Source of the DNA: Bacteroidota bacterium
GTDB taxonomy: Bacteria; Bacteroidota; Bacteroidia; Chitinophagales; BACL12
Assembly: GCA_016706865.1 (NCBI GenBank)
Contig: JADJIS010000002.1
Span: 806,001 to 870,000, forward strand
DNA length: 64,000 nucleotides
Direction of reading: 5' to 3'
In this document: one piece after another, positions 28,032-37,090 of the stretch
Layout: each line of letters starts with the position of its first letter
How positions within the stretch are numbered: position 1 is the first letter of the stretch
Program-made: the position numbers and the translations under genes
The notes under the pieces: model-generated
The model's database searches: none
The model's input: only the letters and a program-made list of their open reading frames with translations
Told to the model about the DNA's origin: nothing

Positions 28032-29102
28032 GTGTCAGTTAAACGCAAATATCCCTATAATATTGCCATTCTCAGGTCATTTTTGGGGATTAATCAATAT
28101 TTTATTGTAAGGTTAATAATTTCATTTTTGTTCATTACAAAACAATTTTCCTTAAATGCTCAGGATCTTCGGTTTAGCCAGTGGCATGCATCCGAAACAT
28201 ACGTAAATCCTGCTTTTACCGGTGCTTATAGTCAGCCACGTATCATTTTAAATTTTCGCGATCAATGGCCCGACATGCCACAAACATACATTTCTTATCG
28301 GGCATCCTATGATGGATACATCAATGCGATAAGAAGTGGTATTGGAGTTTTTGCCTATCAGGATAACCAGGGTGATGGAGCCTTACAATCCACTACAATT
28401 GGAATGCAATACATGTATCAGGCAAGACTTTCAGAAAATTGGGCCTTGAATTTCGGATTGCAATTGAGTTATTTGCAATACCGGTTGAATTGGGCAGATC
28501 TGCAGTTTTACGATCAGATAAACTTATTGTATGGTTTTAATGATGCATTTGGCAACCCGAATGTATCATCGGAAGCCGCACCCGCTGTGCTTTCTGACGC
28601 ATCCATTGACCTGGGGGCGGGATTGCTTTTATACAGCAATAATTTGTACGTTGGGTTTTCAGCATCACATCTCACACAACCAACATTGAGTTTTTATGGA
28701 GACAATACCAATGCAATACCCGTAAGCATTTCAGGCCAAACGGGTGTATTTATTCAAGGCCCGAAGAAAAAAAATCCACTCATCGTAAATCCATTTGCTT
28801 TATACACCAATCAGGCAGGGTTTCAGCAGATTCAGGCAGGTTTGTATGTAAAAAAGGGGATTATTTTGTCGGGATTGTTCTTTAAACACAATACTTCAAA
28901 TCTAAGCGACGTTGTTATATGTGCGGGTTTATCGAAAGGTTTGGTTAAGTTTGCTTATAGTTATGATATAGCAATTGGCGATCTGGCAGGGGTTAGTGGG
29001 GGTGCTCATGAATTGTCGCTGATGTTTAGTTTTAAGGAAAATAGCAATCGTACAAAAAAAAATAGCCAAAAAAGTATGCTCGATTGCCCCTCAGTTCTAT
29101 GA
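28032..29102 (+). CDS. PorP/SprF-family T9SS outer-membrane protein
   Basis: The longest frame has 356 residues from GTG 28032. There is no early ATG. A TTG at 28083 would also give a good signal peptide (ends SLNAQ), and a TAATATTG box at 28058-28065 would favour it. The mature start DLRFSQWHASETYVNPAFTGAY is the PorP/SprF signature. It continues as a barrel with repeated YRASYDGY..IRSGIGVFAYQDNQGDGAL-type strands. SprF/PorP proteins are needed for secretion of particular T9SS substrates, often gliding adhesins; the partner is usually encoded next to them. Here the neighbour is gldJ. The tail is basic and Asn/Lys-rich. Confidence 0.85.
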   Translation: MSVKRKYPYNIAILRSFLGINQYFIVRLIISFLFITKQFSLNAQDLRFSQWHASETYVNPAFTGAYSQPRIILNFRDQWPDMPQTYISYRASYDGYINAIRSGIGVFAYQDNQGDGALQSTTIGMQYMYQARLSENWALNFGLQLSYLQYRLNWADLQFYDQINLLYGFNDAFGNPNVSSEAAPAVLSDASIDLGAGLLLYSNNLYVGFSASHLTQPTLSFYGDNTNAIPVSISGQTGVFIQGPKKKNPLIVNPFALYTNQAGFQQIQAGLYVKKGIILSGLFFKHNTSNLSDVVICAGLSKGLVKFAYSYDIAIGDLAGVSGGAHELSLMFSFKENSNRTKKNSQKSMLDCPSVL

Positions 29103-29120
29103 ATGTAAAAATAAGTTTTA

Positions 29121-29128
29121 TACATTTG
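29121..29128 (+). promoter_or_regulatory. Candidate gldJ promoter, -7 element
   Basis: TACATTTG fits TAnnTTTG and ends 26 bases before the gldJ ATG. It lies after the porP stop, so gldJ can be transcribed on its own. Confidence 0.5.
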
Positions 29129-29154
29129 CGTTAACTCTGTAAAAAGATCAAAGT

Positions 29155-30678
29155 ATGAAAAGAAAACTTCAGCCTGCAATTGTATTCTCAATTGTAGTTA
29201 TTGTGCTCGCATTTTCTACTTCCTGTAAGAAAAGGTCGTCGGTTACTAATTTTAAGTACAACGATGCCAAATGGGGGGGATTTGAAGCACACAAATTCGC
29301 AGGACAAGCCACAGGACCTAATCTTGTGCTCGTTCAGGGAGGAACATTCGTTCAAGGATGGTCCGAACAGGATGTTACCTTCGAATACAACAATATTGCC
29401 CGCAGGGTAACAGTTTCATCGTTCTATATCGATGAAACCGAAATATCCAACCTGCAATATCGTGAATATGTATACTGGGTATCCAAGCAGTTCCCCGATT
29501 TTCCGGAAGTTATCAAAAACTCATTGCCGGATACATTGGTATGGCGCGAAGAACTTGCCTTCAATGAACCGTATGTGCAGTATTACCTTCGTCACCCATC
29601 TTACCAAAATTACCCTGTTGTGGGAGTTTCCTGGTTACAGGCAACGGAGTTTTGTAAATGGAGAAGCGATCGTGTAAACGAAATGATACTTGCCCAGAAA
29701 AAATACATCGACGTAAATACAATGGGAACCGGTGAAGATAACTTTACAGGTGAAACATATATGACCGGACAATATACTACCGGTATTAAAAAAGGTAAAA
29801 AAGATTACAGTCCATATGCTTCCGATCCAAAAATGGGAAGAACTGTTCGTATGGAAGATGGAATAATTATGCCTGACTATCGTTTGCCGACTGAAGCGGA
29901 ATGGGAATATGCTGCATTAGGTTTAATTGGTAACAGAGTTCCGGGAAATGAGATGATATCTGACAGAAGAATTTATCCTTGGGATGGAACTTCACTCCGT
30001 CAGCCATCTGCAAAAGAAAAATGGGCTCAGGGTAAAATGCTTGCAAACTATAAACGCGGTCGAGGTGACTATGCGGGTATAGCAGGTAAATTGAATGATA
30101 ATGCTATCGTAACTTCTCCGGTATATTCATTTATGCCGAACGATTATGGTGTATATAATATGGCCGGTAACGTAAACGAATGGGTTGCCGATGTTTATCG
30201 CGCAGTTACTTATGCTGATATGGAAGATCTTAATCCTTATCGCGGTAACGAATATATGGTGCGTGACCTTGATGAAGATTCTTATCCATTATTGGATTCA
30301 TTGGGTAGAATTAAATACCGCCCTGTGAAAGATGAGGAATCTGTAAACCGCAGAAACTATAAAAAAGGATATGTAGTAGATTATCTGGATGGAGACTCCA
30401 CTTCAAGTGTTACTTATGAATATGGTAAGTCTACTTTGATCAGCGATAATGCAAGAGTATATAAAGGTGGATCTTGGGCTGATGAAGCTTTCTGGTGTTC
30501 ACCGGGCTCACGTCGTTATTTGGAGGAAGATCTGGCTACTGCTACTATTGGTTTCCGTTGTGCAATGATCCGTTTAGGTGGTGATGTTGATAATGAAACT
30601 AAAGGTGGTAATCACTTCAAGAAAACCAAAAAACAAAAGAAAGTGAACAAGACCGACAGGAACATGAATAAATTCTGA
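29155..30678 (+). CDS. gldJ: Gliding-motility / T9SS lipoprotein GldJ
   Basis: The protein has 507 residues. A lipobox FSTSC gives lipidated Cys24. The rest is an FGE-sulfatase (formylglycine-generating-enzyme-like) fold: MVFI-like LVLVQGGTF, RVTVSSFYIDETEISNLQYREYVYW, YPVVGVSWLQATEFCKWR, DYRLPTEAEWEYAA, then GNVNEWVADVY and GGSWAD near the end. GldJ resembles GldK but lacks its cluster (gldLMN are not here). It is needed for gliding and for stability of other Gld proteins in Flavobacterium, where gldJ also lies next to porU and porV. A strong terminator follows. Confidence 0.9.
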   Translation: MKRKLQPAIVFSIVVIVLAFSTSCKKRSSVTNFKYNDAKWGGFEAHKFAGQATGPNLVLVQGGTFVQGWSEQDVTFEYNNIARRVTVSSFYIDETEISNLQYREYVYWVSKQFPDFPEVIKNSLPDTLVWREELAFNEPYVQYYLRHPSYQNYPVVGVSWLQATEFCKWRSDRVNEMILAQKKYIDVNTMGTGEDNFTGETYMTGQYTTGIKKGKKDYSPYASDPKMGRTVRMEDGIIMPDYRLPTEAEWEYAALGLIGNRVPGNEMISDRRIYPWDGTSLRQPSAKEKWAQGKMLANYKRGRGDYAGIAGKLNDNAIVTSPVYSFMPNDYGVYNMAGNVNEWVADVYRAVTYADMEDLNPYRGNEYMVRDLDEDSYPLLDSLGRIKYRPVKDEESVNRRNYKKGYVVDYLDGDSTSSVTYEYGKSTLISDNARVYKGGSWADEAFWCSPGSRRYLEEDLATATIGFRCAMIRLGGDVDNETKGGNHFKKTKKQKKVNKTDRNMNKF

Positions 30679-30695
30679 TCTGTTCGTAACTTATA

Positions 30696-30731
30696 TAAAA
30701 AGCCTTCCTGTTAAATGGAAGGCTTTTTTAT
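30696..30731 (+). terminator. Intrinsic terminator of gldJ
   Basis: AAAAGCCTTCC pairs with GGAAGGCTTTT around the loop TGTTAAAT, followed by a T-run. It starts 18 bases after the gldJ stop. Confidence 0.9.
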
Positions 30732-30960
30732 TTAGATATGTTTATGCTCACTAAATTTTTGATATGTTTCGAATAGGATTTAGGTGCTTTAGATACTAAC
30801 GGTCAAAAATGATAACATATTTTCATGTCTATTTCGCTGTTAGCTTTTTCATATCAAAGAATGATGCACATAAACTTTTTATTCTAAAAATATTAAACTT
30901 ACCTTTATAAATAAGATATTTTATTATTATCGATATTTTTAATTTATAGAATTTACTTGA

Positions 30961-32556
30961 ATGAAAAAATATCTTTTTATTGCCTTAATTTTTTTATCAG
31001 ACTATACATTTTCCCAACCTACTATTACTTGGCAAAAATGTTTTGGAGGAAGTGTTAGTGATTGGTTAACCGATGGAAAACCTACACTTGATGGAGGGTA
31101 TATATGTATGGGAAAAGCAATTTCAACAGATTTTGATTTGTTAGGTGTTTGTTGTCCTAATGGAGGTGCGGCTTTATGGGTTGTAAAGTTGGATAGTAAT
31201 TTTGACATTGAATGGCAAAAATTATTCAATACGACCACACTTAATGAAATTAATGACATATTTGTTAACCTCGACTCTACTTATACAATATTCGGCACTG
31301 TAGAAGTTTCGGCCATCGAATGCACATGCAACCACAGTGAATCCCAAGACATTTGGATGATTAATCTAGATATTTCTGGAAACATTTTATCTCAAAAATG
31401 TTTTGGTGGTTCTTCATATGATGTTTTAAATAATGTTATTAAATGTCAAGATGGAGGGTATCTGATTGGAGCATATTCAGGCTCAATAAACGGAGATGTC
31501 GGTTATCATTTTGGGTCTGGTTTTGTTCCTGATGCGTTGGTCTTAAAAATTGATGCTCAGGGAAACATTAAATGGACTAAGGTTTTAGGAGGTACTGGAT
31601 ATGATGGTGCCTTTGTAGCTGAAATAACTGAAAATGAGTATTTTATTAATGTAAATACAAGTTCAAGTGATTATGATCTAACGGGTTTAATGCCAATTGA
31701 TGAAACGGGTGGCAGATGGTTAATCCTAATGGACTCTACAGGACAGGTAGTAAAAGAGAATTTTGATAGATCCTTTAACTTTCAATTTAACCTTTTTACT
31801 CCGTATAAATTTGTTGAAGGCCAGTTTATTATTGTTGGTTACAACCAAATTGATACGGGAATTTTTAGTGATAATAAAGGTGGTGTAGACGCTATTGTAG
31901 GTCTTTATAATTCTGAACTTCTATTAACTGATGTTGTGCAATTTGGAGGAAGCGAATTGGATGAAGTTTTAAAAGTGAATGATTTTGGGGACGGACACTA
32001 CTATTTTTCAGGGTGGTCAAGATCATCCGATTTTGATTGCCAGCCAAATCATGGTGAGAGAGATGCCTTTCTTGTTAAGACTGATAGTTCTTTAAATAAA
32101 ATTTGGTCAAAGACTTTTGGCGCTTCGGGTGATGATCGCATTGGAAACATTATGATGAATAATGGAACTTTATATGCTATTGGTTTGAGTAATATTAATG
32201 GTGAAATGGATGGAGATATTACTAATGGTCATTTTATAGATTCAATTGGATCTAATGGTGAAGGTTATATAATGTCATTTTCAAACTCTTCCAATATACC
32301 TGATTCTTTAAGTACAATTACAACCTTTTTAATTTACCCTAATCCTACCAGTGGTTTTGTTCAAATTAAATCCTTTTCAACTGAAGAATGTCAATTGAAT
32401 ATTATTTCAATGGAAGGAAAGCGAGTTGAAACCTTCAAAATTAATTTGGGAACGAATAGTATTGATGTATCTGATTTAGCCAAGGGATTTTACATTTTTA
32501 ATATTGTTAAGGAACAAAATATTTCGTTAAAACAAGTAAAAATATTGATTAATTAA
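30961..32556 (+). CDS. Secreted beta-propeller-like protein with T9SS sorting domain
   Basis: The protein has 531 residues with a signal peptide at 1-18 (ends TFSQ). The body has at least six degenerate repeats of ~60 residues of the form W.K.(F/L)GGS..D......T.DGGYI..G.(A/S), a pattern that folds into beta-propeller blades. A T9SS type A domain ends the chain (LIYPNPTSGF, then LAKGFYIFNI). No enzyme motif is seen. It separates gldJ from murF and could be a later insertion between them. Base use (very AT-rich third positions) is a little stronger than in its neighbours. Confidence 0.82.
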   Translation: MKKYLFIALIFLSDYTFSQPTITWQKCFGGSVSDWLTDGKPTLDGGYICMGKAISTDFDLLGVCCPNGGAALWVVKLDSNFDIEWQKLFNTTTLNEINDIFVNLDSTYTIFGTVEVSAIECTCNHSESQDIWMINLDISGNILSQKCFGGSSYDVLNNVIKCQDGGYLIGAYSGSINGDVGYHFGSGFVPDALVLKIDAQGNIKWTKVLGGTGYDGAFVAEITENEYFINVNTSSSDYDLTGLMPIDETGGRWLILMDSTGQVVKENFDRSFNFQFNLFTPYKFVEGQFIIVGYNQIDTGIFSDNKGGVDAIVGLYNSELLLTDVVQFGGSELDEVLKVNDFGDGHYYFSGWSRSSDFDCQPNHGERDAFLVKTDSSLNKIWSKTFGASGDDRIGNIMMNNGTLYAIGLSNINGEMDGDITNGHFIDSIGSNGEGYIMSFSNSSNIPDSLSTITTFLIYPNPTSGFVQIKSFSTEECQLNIISMEGKRVETFKINLGTNSIDVSDLAKGFYIFNIVKEQNISLKQVKILIN

Positions 32557-32627
32557 ACATAATTAACACCATTGAACTTCGATAAAAAAATATTTAATAA
32601 CGAGTGTATTTATTGCAATATTCTTTT

Positions 32628-33914
32628 ATGAGCGAAACCATTGAAAAATTATTCGAACTGTTTCAACATTGCAATGGAGTTACCATTGATACCCGAAATA
32701 TTTCCGCAGGAGAAATGTTTTTCGGTTTGAAGGGATCTAACGTTAATGGAAATGAATTCGCACAAAAGGCATTGGATAATGGAGCAATTTGTTGTGTGGT
32801 GGATGATGAAAATTATGTAATCGATCATCATTGTTTTTTGGTGGAGGATAGTTTAATTGCATTGCAGGATTTAGCAAAAAGATATCGCTCCACATTCCAA
32901 TTTCCGGTTTTAGCAATTACGGGAACAAATGGAAAAACCACGACAAAAGAATTAATTACAAAAGTTTTATCTGCAAAATATATTACCTCGGCAACTAAAG
33001 GAAATTTAAATAATCATATTGGTGTGCCTTTAACTTTGTTATCGGTAAAAAAGGATTGTGAGTTTGCCATTATAGAGATGGGCGCAAATCATCAAAAAGA
33101 AATTGAATTTTATTGCAGCATTGCTGACCCCGATTTTGCATTAATTACTAATATTGGAAAAGCACATTTAGAGGGATTTGGAGGGATAGAGGGTGTGCTT
33201 AAAGCAAAATCGGAATTATACCAATATGTGATGGAGAAACAAGGAATTTTATTTGTTAATAGTGGTCAGCATTTATTGGATGAAATAATTCGCGATTATA
33301 AAATGGTGGTAAAATATGGGTTTAAGGAAAATGACTACTTGACCGGAAAAATATTGTTGCTGGATGAATTTGCATCAGTTGAAGTTGATGATGAAATTCA
33401 AATTCATTCGAATCTTGTAGGTAATTACAATGCAGAAAATATTTTAGCTGCTGCCTGTGTCGGAAAATATTTTGATGTTGGATACAGCGATATCAAATCA
33501 GCCATAGAAGATTTTTATCCTGAAAATAACAGAAGCGAATTAAAAGAGATCGGTGGAAATTATTTTATTTTGGATGCCTATAATGCAAATCCCTCAAGCA
33601 TGAAAGCTGCTCTGGAAAATTTTCATCATTTAAAAGCTGAGAAAAAGATCGTTTTAATTGGCGACATGCTCGAACTCGGAGAATTTTCAGAATCTGAACA
33701 CAAAGAAATTTTACAAATTGCTTTAGGATATAAATTCGACACAATTGTAACAATTGGCCCCGAATTTTTAAAACACAAAACTTCCGGTATCATCCAATTT
33801 ATGAATAGTTACGAAGCGAAGGAATGGTTTAATGAACAACAATTTAATGGGGCAACTATTTTATTGAAAGGAAGCAGAGGGATGCAATTGGAGAAGGTGA
33901 TAAATAATAAATAA
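32628..33914 (+). CDS. murF: UDP-N-acetylmuramoyl-tripeptide--D-alanyl-D-alanine ligase MurF
   Basis: The enzyme adds D-Ala-D-Ala to the UDP-MurNAc-tripeptide with ATP, the last cytoplasmic step before lipid I. The ATG at 32628 gives MSETIEKLFELF and 428 residues; an 8-codon extension from GTG 32604 is unlikely. Motifs: TIDTR (substrate), ITGTNGKTTTKE (ATP loop), NLNNHIGVP, the Mg-binding EMGANH, and DAYNANPSSM. The Mur C-terminal domain has LIGDMLELG and ILLKGSRGM. It is not in a division-cell-wall cluster. In many Bacteroidota it follows gldJ, as here if the inserted cargo gene is ignored. Confidence 0.95.
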   Translation: MSETIEKLFELFQHCNGVTIDTRNISAGEMFFGLKGSNVNGNEFAQKALDNGAICCVVDDENYVIDHHCFLVEDSLIALQDLAKRYRSTFQFPVLAITGTNGKTTTKELITKVLSAKYITSATKGNLNNHIGVPLTLLSVKKDCEFAIIEMGANHQKEIEFYCSIADPDFALITNIGKAHLEGFGGIEGVLKAKSELYQYVMEKQGILFVNSGQHLLDEIIRDYKMVVKYGFKENDYLTGKILLLDEFASVEVDDEIQIHSNLVGNYNAENILAAACVGKYFDVGYSDIKSAIEDFYPENNRSELKEIGGNYFILDAYNANPSSMKAALENFHHLKAEKKIVLIGDMLELGEFSESEHKEILQIALGYKFDTIVTIGPEFLKHKTSGIIQFMNSYEAKEWFNEQQFNGATILLKGSRGMQLEKVINNK

Positions 33915-34429
33915 TAATCAAAAAATACAAAACCGGCCAGTGGTCGGGCAGGCATTAATCGGATCACAACCCTGAAACTTTTGCAAACCATGTAAAAAAA
34001 GTCAACAGTCAACAGTGGGCAGTCCACAGTCAGTAACATTGGAGATTAATTCTCCGAAATAAATTTTAAATTAATTAAAACGTGAACTATAGCTCCCCTT
34101 TGGGGCTGGGGGCCCAATAACAATCAAAAAATAAAAAACATCAATCGGATCACAAGCCTGAAACTTTTGCAAACCATGTAAACTTTTGCAAACCCTAAAC
34201 CTAAATTAATATCGAATAAAGAACAAGGAATAAAGAACAATAAACAATCCACGCCCGAATGATTTTCCTCCGCTTTAAACCCAGAACTCAGAACTCAGAA
34301 CCCAGAACTCAGAACCCAGAACCCAGAACTCAGAACTCAGAACTCAGAACCCAGAACTCAGAACCCAGAACCCAGAACCCAGAACTCAGAACTCAGAACC
34401 CAGAACTCAGAACCCAGAACTCCGAACGA
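33915..34429. repeat. 515-bp intergenic region filled with repeats
   Basis: Two copies of an ~70-bp module share atcaaaaaata.aaaac and CGGATCACAA.CCTGAAAC plus TTTTGCAAACCATG: about 33917-33993 and 34124-34182. Between them lies an inverted member of the rlmD/eno 3' repeat family (CAACAGTGGGCAG, GTAACATTGGAG, CTCCGAAATAAA) and a CCCCTTTGGGG hairpin near 34095. Heptads TAAAGAA/CAAGGAA fill 34217-34251. The CAGAACY array takes the rest. No gene. Confidence 0.75.
34282..34422. repeat. CAGAACT/CAGAACC heptad array, about 20 units
   Basis: It is the longest heptad array of the window. Units switch irregularly between CAGAACT and CAGAACC. On the minus strand it starts one heptad after the stop codon of the ureohydrolase gene. 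The regular length allows spurious frames through it. Confidence 0.95.
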
Positions 34430-35590
34430 TCAACCCAACTTATGAAATATCCTCAACCATTTTTCCGGAATCTCATTTTTAACTGCAGCCTCATAATCTT
34501 CATAAGCGCAAGGAACTAATTGATGGCGTTCGAAACGTTGCTGAACAATAAACGGAACCTCAACCCACCATCTTCCTGTTTTATTGCTTTTCCAAAATGT
34601 GAGATCATATTCATTGTCGGCGATATTGACAATATATTTTGTAAAATCTTTTTCTGAAACAATAGGATAATCACTTTTGCGATTATAATATCCATCTACA
34701 AAATACCAGATCATTTGTGCAACGAGTTGTGCTGTTAATTCCTGGTTGTCGAACATGGGATTATATTCGTAAATACCAAGGGAAGTAATTTTATCACTCA
34801 TGCCTGCGTAACGCATCATCTGACAAATTTCTTCTCCTGATAATCCGTTTGGTGTAGCATGCGCATTTCCGGGAGCATCACATCCGCGAATTGCGGTAAT
34901 ATCAATACTCAAAATATCCGCGTCGCGTACTTCTGGTTCGGCAAATTGAATATTTTCTTTCATGCGGCCCAAACGAATGGAATCAAAAAATAAAGCATCA
35001 ATTGCTTTCAAAATATCAGGTGAAGTAAAATGCGTTTGATATGCAATTCCCGCATAATTAAATAAATATTTTGGTTCGTGTCTGAATATATTTTGTAACC
35101 ATGTTCGGGAAGGAGGTAAAAATTCCGGTTCGTCCAGATCGATACGTTCATCTATTACCATTAAATTAACTGCCTGACCTAAAAATTCATATCCTGCATA
35201 TTGCCCGATGGTATTATCCTGACTGCCACCAATTATAATAGGTAAAATCTGTTGTCCCAGAAACCACTCCATCACCATTTTTAAATTTTGATAGGTTTCT
35301 TCTACCGTTTCACCGATCAGAATATCACCCGCATCAATTAAATGCAGATCATAATCATTTATGGCAAGTTGGTATAAATGTTTTCTAACGATATCAGAAC
35401 CTGAAGAAGCGCCACTGTTTTGAAAACTGCCTCTGCTTTCATTAACTCCAATAATGGCGATCAAACATTCGGAGGTATCCGGCATTTCACCGGTATTCAC
35501 CTTTATTTTATGCGCCCAATGGTAATTCTGAACTTTCCAATCGGTTAAATATTCCGTTGTTCTTACAGGGGTGAGCAGCTTATTGATCAT
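34430..35590 (-). CDS. Ureohydrolase (formimidoylglutamase-like), altered metal site
   Basis: The protein has 386 residues with the arginase/agmatinase/formimidoylglutamase fold. The usual Mn ligand motifs are changed: GGDHS is GGSQDN, DAHxD is DERIDLDE, and S.D.D..DP is SIDITAIRGCDAP. Bacteroidota contain a known subgroup annotated as formimidoylglutamase with GGSQD-type motifs, so this may be typical of them. The reaction, if any, would be hydrolysis of a guanidino or formimino group; I cannot confirm activity. No histidine-degradation gene (hutH, hutU, hutI) is nearby. The gene faces mscS divergently. Confidence 0.72.
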   Translation of the reverse strand: MINKLLTPVRTTEYLTDWKVQNYHWAHKIKVNTGEMPDTSECLIAIIGVNESRGSFQNSGASSGSDIVRKHLYQLAINDYDLHLIDAGDILIGETVEETYQNLKMVMEWFLGQQILPIIIGGSQDNTIGQYAGYEFLGQAVNLMVIDERIDLDEPEFLPPSRTWLQNIFRHEPKYLFNYAGIAYQTHFTSPDILKAIDALFFDSIRLGRMKENIQFAEPEVRDADILSIDITAIRGCDAPGNAHATPNGLSGEEICQMMRYAGMSDKITSLGIYEYNPMFDNQELTAQLVAQMIWYFVDGYYNRKSDYPIVSEKDFTKYIVNIADNEYDLTFWKSNKTGRWWVEVPFIVQQRFERHQLVPCAYEDYEAAVKNEIPEKWLRIFHKLG

Positions 35591-35812
35591 GGGTTAAAAT
35601 TGCCCCTAAAATGTATATAATTTTAGTCGGGTTTACACCTTAAATGAAAGGGTTTGTCTATTTATTCAGTCATTAGGATATGGCTTTTATTTTACCGGTG
35701 TTTAACGGATGTGAATTTTTTCGGAGTGGATTGTTTGGGTTTTTTAGGGTATCAGACTTAAATAATTGCGAAGAAATTCGCTCATTTTCTTAATGGGGAT
35801 TAGTTTTGTAAC

Positions 35813-36919
35813 ATGTTACTATCGGTTTCTGAATTTTTAAACACAGAGTTTTTTCAAAATACAGGTCGGCAATGGTGTTGGCTTGCCGGTGTTATTGTGT
35901 TCGTAATATTATTCAAACGGTATATTTCCAAGTTTATAAGCTTATTATTATTCAGGTTAGTTCAACGAACCGATGCCAGTGAATTGCCGGAAGAATTTTT
36001 GCGGCTAATTCTCAAGCCACTGCAATATCTCATTGTATTGGAAACCATTTATTTCGGATTTAAAGCGCTTAATTATCCATTCGATCCGGAAAATGAGGTA
36101 TTAAAAAATTATGTACTGCTGATTGCTAATGGTGTATATAAATTTCTTTTTGTTTTAAATGTTGCATGGTTGGTATCCCGTCTGGGGGATTTTTTAGTTG
36201 CAGTATTAAATCATCGCGCATTAAAAACCGAAGATCCCTGGGACGACCAGTTGGTGGTTTTTTTAAAGGAAATTATTCGTATACTCATCTGGATAATTGC
36301 ATTTTTGGCAGTACTGGGATCTGTTTTTGCCGTTAATATTTATTCCATTGTAGCTGGCGCTGGTATTGCAGGTATTGCCATAGCCTTTGCGGCACAGGAA
36401 ACACTGCAGAATGTATTCGGAAGCATTTCTATATTCACCGAGAAACCCTTTGTGGTTGGCGATCTTGTGGAAGTGGATGGAGTTACCGGAAAAGTAGTAA
36501 AGGTGGGATTCCGGAGTACTCGTATCAGAACAATTGATACGAGTTATATGACCATCCCCAATAAAAATATCGTAAATAATAAAATGAGTAATCTCGCAAG
36601 ACGCACCTCGAGAAAAGTGCATTTTAACATGGGACTTACCTATAATATCACGCATGAACAATTAAACAATATTGTTAAGCAAATAAAAAGCTACGGGGAA
36701 AATCACCCCAAAAAAAATGAAGCTGTGAATGTCGGGGTTTATAATCTGACAAATCTCGGCATCGAAATTTCTGTTGAAATGCACTTTAATTACGAAACAT
36801 GGGATAATTATATTAAGACACGTAATGAGGTATTATTGGAGATCATGAGGATAGTTAAGGATAACAATGCTGAATTTGCCTATCAAATTCCGCTGATTTC
36901 CGCTGAAAAAAAATCGTAA
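35813..36919 (+). CDS. MscS-family mechanosensitive channel
   Basis: The protein has 368 residues. About four membrane segments come first; the last is the pore-lining TM3, rich in Gly and Ala (VAGAGIAGIAIAFAAQETLQN). The MscS beta domain follows (FTEKPFVVGDLVEVDGVTGKVVKVGFRSTRIRT, then IPNK.IVNN). The C-terminal alpha/beta domain runs to residue ~365. These channels open under membrane tension and release solutes after osmotic downshock. The size is close to YnaI-like members rather than the 286-residue E. coli MscS. Confidence 0.9.
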   Translation: MLLSVSEFLNTEFFQNTGRQWCWLAGVIVFVILFKRYISKFISLLLFRLVQRTDASELPEEFLRLILKPLQYLIVLETIYFGFKALNYPFDPENEVLKNYVLLIANGVYKFLFVLNVAWLVSRLGDFLVAVLNHRALKTEDPWDDQLVVFLKEIIRILIWIIAFLAVLGSVFAVNIYSIVAGAGIAGIAIAFAAQETLQNVFGSISIFTEKPFVVGDLVEVDGVTGKVVKVGFRSTRIRTIDTSYMTIPNKNIVNNKMSNLARRTSRKVHFNMGLTYNITHEQLNNIVKQIKSYGENHPKKNEAVNVGVYNLTNLGIEISVEMHFNYETWDNYIKTRNEVLLEIMRIVKDNNAEFAYQIPLISAEKKS

Positions 36920-37075
36920 TTAGTTTGATTGCCGCTTTTTCAAACCATCAAATTTTTTATAGCAACTATCTCATATTGAGTCTATTGTATAATGTTGTGG
37001 ATAAAAAAGGTATTACTTTTTATTCAAAACAGAGAATCCATTGCCTTTTTATCCAACCATTTCTGTGTTCTTGTT

Positions 37076-37083
37076 TAACTTTG
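37076..37083 (+). promoter_or_regulatory. Candidate carA promoter, -7 element
   Basis: TAACTTTG fits TAnnTTTG exactly and ends 7 bases before the carA ATG. Transcription would then start at or within a base or two of the start codon. Confidence 0.5.
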
Positions 37084-37090
37084 TGTTTTA

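Noticed and set aside
34259..34519. Open frame through the CAGAACY array
   Set aside because: Its protein is the translation of the heptads (repeats of Q-N-S-E-P-R-T type) and it runs into the antisense of the ureohydrolase gene.
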